Shown one piece after another: positions 7,445-15,544 of a stretch of DNA of 64,000 nt. Both the position numbers and the translations under genes were made by a program. Position 1 is the first letter of the stretch, and every line of letters starts with the position of its first letter. The notes under the pieces are model-generated. The model was not told where the DNA came from and did no database searches. It saw only the letters and a program-made list of their open reading frames with translations. Source of the stretch: Metabacillus mangrovi. Its GTDB lineage: Bacteria > Bacillota > Bacilli > Bacillales > Bacillaceae. The stretch is from the NCBI RefSeq assembly GCF_009711125.1, contig NZ_WMIB01000001.1, positions 186,001 through 250,000 on the forward strand. Direction: 5' to 3'.

Positions 7445-8215
7445 CTACACTTTTACGAGCTTATATCCTGATTTGTCCCACACGTATTGAATTCCCTGTT
7501 TAAAGGATGAAAAGGATTTAAGTGAAAGCCCGTATCCTTTTATAGTAATCTGTCGAGCCATATCGGGCTTGAGCCCTACACAGATGGCTTCCGTTCCCAT
7601 CAGTTCCAGCGCTTTTACGAGCTGCTCGAGTTTATGGGTGACCGCTTCATCAGGGACTGCATACATTTCCGAAAAATCAAAGAGAATATGCTCCGCTTTA
7701 TGATCGGCGGCAAACATCAGAATTTTCTCCGTCATGTATTCCACCCGCTGCTCGGATAAAAAACCGGTAACCGCAGCAAGAAAAGTATGATCAAGCATCG
7801 TGCCGATGATTGGTGTGTATAATTCTTCCATCAGTTTTCTGCCACTCTGCAATTCTTTTTCGTAACCGGTTACATCCTTCCATGTCAAGATGTAGCCTCT
7901 GTCATGAGGCAGTCTGTCGAGCACAATCTGAGCAGAAAAAGTTTGGAAAAGCTGAATGGCCGATATGTATGGGAGTGGACTTTCTTCGATTTTCTTTATT
8001 TGCTCTTTCTTATGGAAGGACCTTAAATTCATTCCGATCAGCTCCCCGCTGTCTGAAAGGCCAATGTGGGGTACGACGGTATTCAGCAAATCGCGTGCCG
8101 TATGATTGAACCATTTGATATTCAGTTCCAGATCGGTAAGAATAACTGACTCTCCCACTGTATTGAGCAATTCAGCCGGCTTTATCCCGTCTAAAAACCC
8201 CGACTGTTTCTCCAA
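7445..8215 (-). CDS. PAS-STAS protein, RsbR-like stress signalling
   Basis: A 256-residue protein with an N-terminal PAS domain (about residues 14-118) and a C-terminal STAS domain (about 135-250) that aligns with RsbR-type stressosome proteins (LFDFSEMYAVPDEAV and VGLKPDMARQI). The PAS domain lacks the cysteine motif of light-sensing LOV domains. At the position where RsbR/RsbS carry the phosphorylated Ser/Thr after a conserved Asp, this protein has Glu190, and the second RsbR site is Gln222, so regulation by phosphorylation appears lost or mimicked. The start is a TTG behind GAGGGAG. It is the last gene of a cluster with a PP2C phosphatase, a likely functional partner. No cognate kinase is nearby. 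Confidence 0.75.
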   Translation of the reverse strand: MEKQSGFLDGIKPAELLNTVGESVILTDLELNIKWFNHTARDLLNTVVPHIGLSDSGELIGMNLRSFHKKEQIKKIEESPLPYISAIQLFQTFSAQIVLDRLPHDRGYILTWKDVTGYEKELQSGRKLMEELYTPIIGTMLDHTFLAAVTGFLSEQRVEYMTEKILMFAADHKAEHILFDFSEMYAVPDEAVTHKLEQLVKALELMGTEAICVGLKPDMARQITIKGYGLSLKSFSSFKQGIQYVWDKSGYKLVKV

Positions 8216-8247
8216 CCGGTTCTCCCTCGCTTTCCCATGCTTCTGGA

Positions 8248-8451
8248 TTAGATTTCTTTAAAATAATCTTTATAAAAGCCGCTTACTTTTCCGGAATTGT
8301 CGGTTACAAAGTAAAATTCTTCCGTTTCATTTTTGACATCGTAGGTTTTCCCCTCTGTCAAAGCACGGTTCACGATATACTTTGCAGCATTCGTATGGAT
8401 ACACCTTACCTGTTTAATTGTTTTTTTATCCTGCCAATGTAAATGATTCAT
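8248..8451 (-). CDS. Small conserved protein, DUF6501-like
   Basis: A 67-residue soluble protein (MNHLHWQDKKTIKQVRCIHT...) behind AGGAGCAATCGAG. Its pattern, ending in a G-K-V-S-G-F-Y-K-D-Y-F segment, resembles small Bacillus proteins that I recall as DUF6501; this is from memory. No catalytic motif is seen. It is in line between the PP2C-like gene and the PAS-STAS gene with short gaps, so it may belong to the same operon. Confidence 0.6.
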   Translation of the reverse strand: MNHLHWQDKKTIKQVRCIHTNAAKYIVNRALTEGKTYDVKNETEEFYFVTDNSGKVSGFYKDYFKEI

Positions 8452-8519
8452 CTCGATTGCTCCTTTTTTGGTATCCCTACCTATTTTATCTTATGTTAGC
8501 TGCTGTGCAAACCAATAAA

Positions 8520-9323
8520 CTAAAACTCAGCATAAATAGCTGTCATATCATCATGGTGCAGACGATTGGTGTATTCATGAAAACGAAGTGCTTGAGCGTA
8601 TGCTTCCAGACCAACGGATTTAATTTCTTTGTAAGAATCCGTCAGATCCATTTCAGGATGAAAAAAACCATCACTGATCAGTAGGAAACTTTTTGTATTT
8701 TTAATGCTGAACGCACCTTCCTGAACAAAGCTCCGCAGCTCCTGATCGCCGTTCACTACCGAGTAGCCGGCTGGCCGGTTGGCAAGGGAGCGGTTAAACT
8801 TCATTCTTTCCGCAGGATCATCATAAAAGCTTTCATCCTGTGAAAGCAGCCCCTTCTCTCTCAAGCTTTTCCTGAATTCGATGGCTCTCTCTGATATCCC
8901 CTGAACCGAATTGACTGTTACCTGATGGATGACCCCTTCATCATCTTCTCTCAAAATCATACAGTCTCCGCATTGCACATACTCAGCCTGGTCTCCGGAA
9001 ATTCTTACGGCGGCTGCACACGAAGACCATCGGTAATGTCTTTCCTCCAGATCCACTCCCGCCTCCATCATGGCTGTTAATAGTGAAGTGTTGGCAGCAA
9101 ATAGCCATTCTGATAAAGGATCGCTCTTTTGGAATGCATGAAGAGAAGCAGCGAGCATACGGGATGCAAGATAGGCTCCATTATGCCCGCCTGACCAGAC
9201 CTCTCCGTTCAGGGGGGTCACCCCATCAAATACACCGAATGAACAAAGGTCCTCTGAGAGACAGAAAGCATCTTCTATTTCTTTTTTATGGGGGCTTTTA
9301 TGAGCGAGTACAGAGATATGAAT
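8520..9323 (-). CDS. PP2C-type serine/threonine phosphatase-like protein, probable ATT start
   Basis: A 267-residue protein with PP2C (PPM) landmarks: an early acidic E-D, the metal-binding FGVFDGV segment, QCGDCMILR in the middle, LLISDGF and a C-terminal HHDDMTAI motif. The likely role is Mn/Mg-dependent dephosphorylation of a regulatory protein. No ATG, GTG or TTG lies in a sensible place: the only upstream candidate, a GTG at 9360-9362, has no ribosome site and precedes the predicted transcription start. An ATT at 9321-9323 is 7 nt after AGGAGG, so ATT is taken as the start. It leads a cluster ending in a PAS-STAS gene. Confidence 0.75.
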   Translation of the reverse strand: MHISVLAHKSPHKKEIEDAFCLSEDLCSFGVFDGVTPLNGEVWSGGHNGAYLASRMLAASLHAFQKSDPLSEWLFAANTSLLTAMMEAGVDLEERHYRWSSCAAAVRISGDQAEYVQCGDCMILREDDEGVIHQVTVNSVQGISERAIEFRKSLREKGLLSQDESFYDDPAERMKFNRSLANRPAGYSVVNGDQELRSFVQEGAFSIKNTKSFLLISDGFFHPEMDLTDSYKEIKSVGLEAYAQALRFHEYTNRLHHDDMTAIYAEF

Positions 9324-9352
9324 AGTCTCCCCTCCTATAAACGCTTTTCTAC

Positions 9353-9361
9353 AGTATAGCA
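9353..9361 (-). promoter_or_regulatory. Extended -10 promoter of the PP2C cluster
   Basis: On the minus strand TG-C-TATACT (9353-9361) is an extended -10 box with one mismatch; transcription would begin near 9346, downstream of the GTG that would otherwise be the canonical start. Confidence 0.5.
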
Positions 9362-9443
9362 CAGCAGGGAATTGCGGTGAATGCAGGAGCTGTCTACTGA
9401 ATAATGTAAATGGAACAGGAAAAGCAAGGAGGGATGACAGCCA

Positions 9444-10352
9444 GTGAAGACAGAAAGCCCTTATTTAGCTCCCGTCCGGAAGTGGTGCAGAGAAATCTCT
9501 GATTCGTGGGATTCTGTCCGTACTTTTGGAGAGCTCGGAGCATATCCGGAGGAGTGGCAGCATTGGGAGGAACGATTTCGAAGGCTCATCGATCAATGTG
9601 AAGATCCATCCTCTGCCATTCCGGTGCAAGTGATGTACAGCGAGGCAAATGAACTATTTTCCCTGTTAGTCGCATACAAGGAACAGACTGAAGCGAACGG
9701 CGGTTCTCCGGACAGAAAATTTCGTGCCGTACCGGTCGGAAAACATACGCTCCCTCCACTCCCTTATTCTTACAATGCGCTCGAGCCTTACATCCCGGAG
9801 GAAATCATGAGGCTTCATCACCTTAAGCATCACCAAAGCTATGTAAACGGGCTGAACAAAGCGGAAGAAGAGATGCAAAAAGCAAGAGAATTGAACGATT
9901 TTACGCTAATTAAGCATTGGGAGAGAGAAGCTGCCTTTCACGGGGCAGGCCATTACCTCCATACTCTGTTCTGGACCATCATGTCTCCGAATGGCGGAGG
10001 ACAGCCTAAAGGTCCTTTGCTTGATGCAATAAACGAATATTTTGGAAGCTTCGAAGCTTTTAAAAGACATTTTTCCCAGGCAGCCATAAACGTAGAAGGG
10101 TCCGGCTGGGCACTGCTTGTCTGGTCTCCGAGAGCGGGACGGCTTGAAGTCCTGAATGCTGAGAAGCATCAGAATCTAACCCAATGGGAATCCATTCCCC
10201 TTCTCGTGCTCGATATGTGGGAGCATGCCTATTATTTAAAATACAAAAATGATCGAAACGCCTATGTAGAAGCCTGGTGGAAGGTTGTTTTCTGGCCAGA
10301 AGCAGAAAAACGTTTTTCCCTTGCCAAAAAACTTCAATGGACACCTTATTAA
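9444..10352 (+). CDS. sodF: Iron/manganese superoxide dismutase with N-terminal extension
   Basis: Converts superoxide to peroxide and oxygen in the cytoplasm. The SOD domain covers about residues 100-290 with all four metal ligands: His125, His173, Asp257 and His261 (LDMWEHAYYL). The first 100 residues are an extra helical domain, as in the B. subtilis sodF product of similar length. The GTG start at 9444 follows GGAGG at 10 nt. Position next to odhAB matches B. subtilis. Whether iron or manganese is used cannot be fixed by eye. Confidence 0.93.
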   Translation: MKTESPYLAPVRKWCREISDSWDSVRTFGELGAYPEEWQHWEERFRRLIDQCEDPSSAIPVQVMYSEANELFSLLVAYKEQTEANGGSPDRKFRAVPVGKHTLPPLPYSYNALEPYIPEEIMRLHHLKHHQSYVNGLNKAEEEMQKARELNDFTLIKHWEREAAFHGAGHYLHTLFWTIMSPNGGGQPKGPLLDAINEYFGSFEAFKRHFSQAAINVEGSGWALLVWSPRAGRLEVLNAEKHQNLTQWESIPLLVLDMWEHAYYLKYKNDRNAYVEAWWKVVFWPEAEKRFSLAKKLQWTPY

Positions 10353-10372
10353 TACCGTGGTCCGCTTTAAGG

Positions 10373-10406
10373 ATCCGGCCGTCTTCTCAGTTGAAGACGG
10401 CCGGAT
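10373..10406. terminator. Strong bidirectional terminator between sodF and the next gene
   Basis: A 14-bp perfect GC-rich stem (10373-10386 with 10393-10406) with a 6-nt loop, between convergent genes. Confidence 0.85.
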
Positions 10407-10421
10407 TCTGTTTATCAGTTT

Positions 10422-10814
10422 TTATTTTTTCAGTCCGGCAAGATGTGTATTCAGATTGACTACCGCATCAAGCCACTCATTTAAAACAGGATACACCTGT
10501 TCAGCACCGGATTCCATCCGGCGGGTGACGATCCTGCCCGCTGCATTTCTGAACGATTGCATCGTCATGTTCAAGTAGACAGCCGGCCAGCTGTTATTCA
10601 GTAGTTGTTCCAGCAGCCCGGTTAAATGATCTGAATGGACAGGCTGAAAATCAGTAAAATAGGAGAACAGCATCTGAAACAAGGCCTCGTTTTCCTCTGT
10701 GTGTTCCAAGTACGCTGAAAATTCATGGCTGCTCCTTTTTTCCAATTCCTCTTTCCAAAGCAAGCGGATGGCTTCTTTCTCTTCCAAAGCTGACTGTATA
10801 ATCGCTTGAATCAT
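10422..10814 (-). CDS. Hypothetical helical protein
   Basis: About 130 residues, predicted mostly alpha-helical, starting MIQAIIQSALEEKEAIR at an ATG behind GGAGGACGGAC. A longer reading from 10874 adds 20 residues but begins on a promoter-like TG-C-TATATT and has no ribosome site. I do not recognise the family. It is transcribed toward sodF, convergent with it. Confidence 0.6.
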   Translation of the reverse strand: MIQAIIQSALEEKEAIRLLWKEELEKRSSHEFSAYLEHTEENEALFQMLFSYFTDFQPVHSDHLTGLLEQLLNNSWPAVYLNMTMQSFRNAAGRIVTRRMESGAEQVYPVLNEWLDAVVNLNTHLAGLKK

Positions 10815-10893
10815 GTCCGTCCTCCGTCCATTAATCTCCTGTTTTGCTCGTGCCTCTTCTAATATAGCATGCACGGAACGGCTCCAAAAATAG

Positions 10894-10927
10894 AAAAAGA
10901 CCTATCCTTAAAAATCGGATAGGTCTT
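10894..10927 (-). terminator. Terminator of odhAB
   Basis: An 11-bp stem AAGACCTATCC/GGATAGGTCTT followed by T-rich sequence on the minus strand, 18 bp after the odhB stop. Confidence 0.85.
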
Positions 10928-10944
10928 TCTCCGCAAGCTTCCCG

Positions 10945-12225
10945 TTATCCTTCAAGAAGAAGAGACTCAGGATCTTCAAGCAAATCTTTCACAGCTGCAA
11001 GGAAGCTGACTGCCTCTTTTCCATCAACAATACGGTGATCATAGGATAATGCGATATACATCATTGGGCGGTTTTCCATTCTTTCCTGATCCAGTGCGAT
11101 CGGACGCCATTGAATTTTATGCATTCCCAGAATTCCAACCTGTGGAGCATTTAGGATAGGTGTGGACATAAGGGAACCAAAAACACCGCCGTTCGTGATC
11201 GTGAAGGTGCCGCCCTGCAGTTCGTTCAGGCTAAGCTTGTTGTCCTTCGCTTTTTTAGCGAGATTGGAGATTTCTCCCTCGATCCCGGCAAAGCTCAGAC
11301 GGTCTGCATCGCGTACAACCGGAACGACCAGTCCGTCCGGAGCTGCTACCGCGATTCCGATATCATAGAATTTTTTAAGCACAAGTTCTGTGCCTTGAAT
11401 TTCCGCATTGAGGAGCGGGAATTGTTTTAAAGCTGCAACCACGGCTTTGGTGAAGAAAGACATAAAACCAAGGCGTACGTCATGCTGTTCATAGAATTTA
11501 TCCTTACGGCGTTTGCGGACATCCATTACAGCTGTCATGTCCACTTCATTGAATGTAGTAAGCATTGCAGCAGTCTGCTGAACTTCAACCAGACGGTTCG
11601 CGATGGTTTGTCTGCGGCGGGACATTTTAATGCGTTCCACCGGTTTTGCAGGATTATCAGCTTGCGGCTGAGGTGTTTTTTCAGCAGGCTTTGCCGCTGC
11701 CTGGGACTTTGGCTGGCTGCTGTGATTTTCAATGTCATGCTTCCGAACACGGCCAAGAGGGTCTGCTGCCTGTACAGAGCTCAGGTCAATCCCTTTTTCC
11801 CTTGCCAGTTTTCTCGCTGCAGGTGAAGCGACAGTGCGGTTTTTCCCTTCTGCTGCCGGCTCTTCATTCTCCCTCGCAGGAATATGATCTGTTTTCGGCT
11901 CTTCTTTTTTGGATTCTTCTTTAACCGGTGTCGGCTCTACGGACTTTTCCTTTGTTTCTGCACCTGAGTTTTGTCCGCCGTCTGATTGATTTTTTTCATC
12001 AATCGTTCCGATGATCTCCCCCACCTGTACAGTGTCCCCTGCGTCCTTGAGCACTTCCTTCAAAACTCCGGACTGTTCGGCAGTCAGCTCAACGTTTACC
12101 TTGTCGGTTTCCAGTTCAAGCAGGTATTCCCCCTGCTCAACGAAATCACCAGGCTGCTTCAGCCACTGGGCAATTGTCCCCTCAGAGATTGATTCTGCAA
12201 GTTCCGGTACTTTAATTTCAGCCAT
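10945..12225 (-). CDS. odhB: Dihydrolipoyllysine succinyltransferase, E2 of 2-oxoglutarate dehydrogenase
   Basis: The TCA-cycle E2 component that passes the succinyl group from lipoyl-lysine to CoA. Domains in order: lipoyl domain with the modified lysine in ETDKVNVEL (about residue 42), an acidic and proline-rich linker, the peripheral subunit-binding domain ([14 protein letters not shown], about 130-165) and the catalytic domain with the active-site HRIVDGKEA near the C-terminus. The second ATG (12223-12225) is 8 nt from GGGGG and is preferred over the ATG six bases upstream. It starts 13 bp after odhA, so the two are cotranscribed. Confidence 0.96.
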   Translation of the reverse strand: MAEIKVPELAESISEGTIAQWLKQPGDFVEQGEYLLELETDKVNVELTAEQSGVLKEVLKDAGDTVQVGEIIGTIDEKNQSDGGQNSGAETKEKSVEPTPVKEESKKEEPKTDHIPARENEEPAAEGKNRTVASPAARKLAREKGIDLSSVQAADPLGRVRKHDIENHSSQPKSQAAAKPAEKTPQPQADNPAKPVERIKMSRRRQTIANRLVEVQQTAAMLTTFNEVDMTAVMDVRKRRKDKFYEQHDVRLGFMSFFTKAVVAALKQFPLLNAEIQGTELVLKKFYDIGIAVAAPDGLVVPVVRDADRLSFAGIEGEISNLAKKAKDNKLSLNELQGGTFTITNGGVFGSLMSTPILNAPQVGILGMHKIQWRPIALDQERMENRPMMYIALSYDHRIVDGKEAVSFLAAVKDLLEDPESLLLEG

Positions 12226-12238
12226 GATCATTTCCCCC

Positions 12239-15076
12239 TTAGTTTCGTGTGGTCGCTTCTGTTATGATACGCTCCTGGTCTTTCTTATGAACGGTCGGAT
12301 CTCCTTCGGCCGTACTGGATCTTCTGTTTCTGCCGATATAAGTTACCGCTGCTCCATCAGGTGCCGATTCACGGAGCTTTGGTTCAATATATGTCCAGGA
12401 TCCCATATTCTCCGGTTCTTCCTGGACCCAAATGATTTCTTTCAGGCTGCTGTATCTGGAGAAGATCTCCCGAATCTCTTTTTCCGGATATGGATAAAGC
12501 TCTTCCACCCGCAGAATATGAAGCCAGTCAAGGTTCTCTTCGCTTTGACGGACCTTATCGGAAAGATCGATTGCAACTTTTCCGCTGCATAGCACGATTC
12601 TCGTTACAGATTCAGCATTGGCACCAAGTCCAGACTGCTCAAGCACTTTTTTGAAGGATCCGCTGCTCAGCTCCTGAACATCAGATACTGTATTCGGGTT
12701 GCGGAGCAGGCTCTTAGGCGTCATGATGACGAGAGGTCTCGCTTCTTCCATCGTCAGGACTTTCGCCTGTCTTCTTAAAATATGGAAGTATTGCGCGGCG
12801 CTTGTCAGGTTTGCCACAGTCCAGTTATTCTCTGCAGCAAGCTGGAGGTAGCGCTCGAGCCTTCCGCTTGAATGCTCAGGTCCCTGTCCTTCATACCCAT
12901 GAGGAAGGAGCATAACAAGTCCTGACTTTTGGCCCCATTTCGCTCTGCCGGCTGAGATAAACTGGTCGAAGAACACCTGTGCAGCATTGGCAAAATCTCC
13001 GTACTGGGCTTCCCAGAGAACGAGCGTTTCCGGTGAGAACACATTATAGCCGTACTCAAAGCCGATAACCGATCCTTCTGAAAGCGGACTGTTATGGACG
13101 GCAAACGATGCTTTTGACTGGTCCAGCTGGTGAAGAGGAGAATACACCTTGCCGGTTTCGCTGTCATGAAGCACTAGATTGCGCTGGGCAAACGTTCCGC
13201 GCTCGGAATCCTGACCGGATAAACGGATCGGAGTCCCTTCCAGAAGAATCGAACCGAATGCAAGTGCTTCAGCGAGTCCCCATTCCACTTTATGGTCTTC
13301 TTCCAGCACATTTGAGCGGCGCTCAAGGATGCGCTGCAGCTTGCCGAATACTTTAAAGCCTTCAGGCCACTGGACAAGTGCCCGGTTGATCATCCGGATC
13401 TGGCTGATATCAACGGCAGTGCTGATTTCAGGGAATCCGTGTGAAATGGATTCCGGGAGCTGGATTTCATGGACGGATGCAAGTTTCTTATCCGGAACCT
13501 TTTTATAGGCTGTTTCGAATTTGTTCTGGACCTCTTCTTCAAGGGTATTCACTTCATCCTCTGTAAGGACCTTCTTATCAATCAGAGCTGAAGAGTAAAT
13601 GGATTTGACTGTCTCATGCTTTTTGATTTTCTCATACAGCTGAGGCTGGGTCGTCATCGGCTCGTCCATCTCGTTGTGTCCGAAACGGCGGTAGCCGATC
13701 AGGTCGATCAGGAAATCCTTTTTGAAGATCCGTCTGTATTCTGATGCAAGATACGCAGCTGCGAGACATGCTTCGGGATCATCCGCGTTTACATGGATAA
13801 TCGGAATCTCGTATCCTTTTGCCAGATCACTCGCATAGCGGGTGGAACGGCTGTCCGCACTCTCTGTCGTAAAGCCGATCATATTGTTCGCGATGACATG
13901 AATCGTCCCCCCGGTCTGATAGCCCTTGAGCTGGCTGAGGTTCAGCGTTTCGGCGACGATTCCCTCTCCAGGGAATGCTGCGTCACCATGAATCAGAATC
14001 GCAAGAGCCCGGTCGGTATCGATTTCCGGAAATCCGCTCACTTCCCTGTTTTCCTGTGCAGCTCGGGTATATCCCTCTACGATCGGGTCGATGTACTCAA
14101 GGTGGCTCGGGTTATTCGCAAGAGTAATGCGGGCCCGGGTCATGTTCTCATCTTTGATCTGCCTGTCGGCACCGAGGTGGTATTTTACATCCCCGCTCCA
14201 GCCGTAATTGATCCCCGTCGATCCTTCGGAAGGAACCAGGTCTTTGTTCGGCGCGTGCTGGAACTCAGAGAAAATAATTTCGTAAGGCTTCCCAAGCACA
14301 TGGGCAAGGACGTTCAGACGGCCCCTGTGTGCCATCCCGATGTTTACAGTCTTCGTCCCGTATTCGACTGAATTCTGAATCATCTCATCAAGAACCGGAA
14401 CAAGCATGTCGAGTCCTTCGATGGAGAAACGCTTCTGTCCAACAAATGTTTTATGAAGATACTTTTCGAAGCCATCCACTTCAAAAAGCCTTTTCAGCAG
14501 TGCTTTTCTTTTTTCTTTTGAATGCTCTTTAAATAAGTCTCCCGTTTCTACCATCCGTTTCAGCCAGTTCTTTTCTTCAAAGCGGTGGACATGGTCGAAC
14601 TCGAAAGACAGCGATTTTTTGTAGCTCTCCTTCAGGTGCAGAATGGCGTCATATCCGTTTTTTACGGACGGCGGTGCATCCTCGCACAGTACAGAAGAGG
14701 GAATTTCTTTTAAATCTTCTTCGGTCAGACCATACGCTTCCATACTGAGCAGGTCCTGTCTGTCTCCAAACCCTTCAACCGGATAAATGGAGGCGTTTAA
14801 ATGTCCATACGTGCGAATATCCTCAGCCAATTTTACAGCTGAAGCTACTTTTACAATCTTTTCCGGACCGAAGTCCGCAATGGAAGCTGAAGCAGCTGGC
14901 TGAACTGCGGCTCCCGCAGCAGGCGGTTTGCCCAGTTCTTTGAAAAGCTCCTGTAACTCGGCGTCTACCGATTCAGGGTCCTCAGAAAATTGATCATACA
15001 TGTCCATGACATAGCCAAGGTTAGGGCCATGGAAGTCTTCCCATGAAACGCTGAGCTTTGACTTGGTTTGTGGCAT
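12239..15076 (-). CDS. odhA: 2-oxoglutarate dehydrogenase E1
   Basis: A 945-residue thiamine-diphosphate enzyme that decarboxylates 2-oxoglutarate and loads the E2 lipoyl group. The ThDP-binding GDAAFPGEG...N segment, the histidine-rich AHRGRLN region and the C-terminal transketolase-like domain are present; the length equals that of the B. subtilis enzyme. It is the first gene of odhAB. The GTG-GTAGTGTGA region in front carries the ribosome site GGGGGTAG. Confidence 0.97.
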   Translation of the reverse strand: MPQTKSKLSVSWEDFHGPNLGYVMDMYDQFSEDPESVDAELQELFKELGKPPAAGAAVQPAASASIADFGPEKIVKVASAVKLAEDIRTYGHLNASIYPVEGFGDRQDLLSMEAYGLTEEDLKEIPSSVLCEDAPPSVKNGYDAILHLKESYKKSLSFEFDHVHRFEEKNWLKRMVETGDLFKEHSKEKRKALLKRLFEVDGFEKYLHKTFVGQKRFSIEGLDMLVPVLDEMIQNSVEYGTKTVNIGMAHRGRLNVLAHVLGKPYEIIFSEFQHAPNKDLVPSEGSTGINYGWSGDVKYHLGADRQIKDENMTRARITLANNPSHLEYIDPIVEGYTRAAQENREVSGFPEIDTDRALAILIHGDAAFPGEGIVAETLNLSQLKGYQTGGTIHVIANNMIGFTTESADSRSTRYASDLAKGYEIPIIHVNADDPEACLAAAYLASEYRRIFKKDFLIDLIGYRRFGHNEMDEPMTTQPQLYEKIKKHETVKSIYSSALIDKKVLTEDEVNTLEEEVQNKFETAYKKVPDKKLASVHEIQLPESISHGFPEISTAVDISQIRMINRALVQWPEGFKVFGKLQRILERRSNVLEEDHKVEWGLAEALAFGSILLEGTPIRLSGQDSERGTFAQRNLVLHDSETGKVYSPLHQLDQSKASFAVHNSPLSEGSVIGFEYGYNVFSPETLVLWEAQYGDFANAAQVFFDQFISAGRAKWGQKSGLVMLLPHGYEGQGPEHSSGRLERYLQLAAENNWTVANLTSAAQYFHILRRQAKVLTMEEARPLVIMTPKSLLRNPNTVSDVQELSSGSFKKVLEQSGLGANAESVTRIVLCSGKVAIDLSDKVRQSEENLDWLHILRVEELYPYPEKEIREIFSRYSSLKEIIWVQEEPENMGSWTYIEPKLRESAPDGAAVTYIGRNRRSSTAEGDPTVHKKDQERIITEATTRN

Positions 15077-15121
15077 TCACACTACCCCCAACTAATAATT
15101 ACCAAATGTAAATACAAGGAT

Positions 15122-15127
15122 ATTATA
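15122..15127 (-). promoter_or_regulatory. -10 element of odhAB
   Basis: A perfect TATAAT on the minus strand 46 bp before the odhA start; the -35 box is not clear. Confidence 0.45.
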
Positions 15128-15166
15128 TTGGTATATAAAAAGATTGACCGCGTCTTATACAGAAAC

Positions 15167-15182
15167 TTTAAAACGCTTCCAT
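15167..15182 (-). promoter_or_regulatory. cre-like site (CcpA) upstream of odhAB
   Basis: ATGGAAGCGTTTTAAA on the minus strand matches the catabolite-responsive element consensus except for the C in the 3' half. It lies about 40 bp upstream of the -10 box, so CcpA could act here; catabolite control of odhAB is plausible in bacilli. Confidence 0.4.
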
Positions 15183-15310
15183 AGATATTTTAACACTCCC
15201 CTATATTCTTTCCAACAATAATCTATCGAAAATTGTAAATAATATTGAAAAACAAAAAATTGTATCGATTGCTGTCGGAATTTTTACTGAATTTGGTTAA
15301 AATCAAAGGA

Positions 15311-15448
15311 TTATAGGTTTACCTTTCTTCTGATCAGCTCTGAAAGCGGAAGGTTGGAACATTGCAGTATACTAACCCGCTGCTTCAGCAGGTCAATGGA
15401 TGCCGTCTCCAGAGCATAGGAGAGCATAGACATTTGTTCCGCCATCAT
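15311..15448 (-). CDS. Possible small protein of 44-45 residues
   Basis: An open frame with paired ATG codons (15446-15448 and 15443-15445) encodes an amphipathic helical peptide beginning MMAEQMSMLSYALE and ending ELIRRKVNL. Composition is protein-like, but the ribosome site is weak, so coding is uncertain. It occupies part of the 470-bp gap between the yojO terminator and odhA; the rest of the gap shows only the odhAB promoter region. Confidence 0.3.
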   Translation of the reverse strand: MMAEQMSMLSYALETASIDLLKQRVSILQCSNLPLSELIRRKVNL

Positions 15449-15512
15449 GTACTTAGTTTCGGGTTAACAGACTTTGATTCCGCCAGACTCCCTGCTCCCG
15501 GTTTACAGCCAT

Positions 15513-15540
15513 AAAAAAAGAACCGCAATAATGCGGCTCT
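15513..15540 (-). terminator. Terminator of yojN-yojO
   Basis: A 9-bp stem AGAGCCGCA/TGCGGTTCT with seven T residues on the minus strand directly after the yojO stop. Confidence 0.9.
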
Positions 15541-15544
15541 TACC

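Noticed and set aside
12011-12592. 193-codon plus-strand frame opposite odhB and odhA
   Set aside because: Antisense shadow of two highly conserved genes; no ribosome site.
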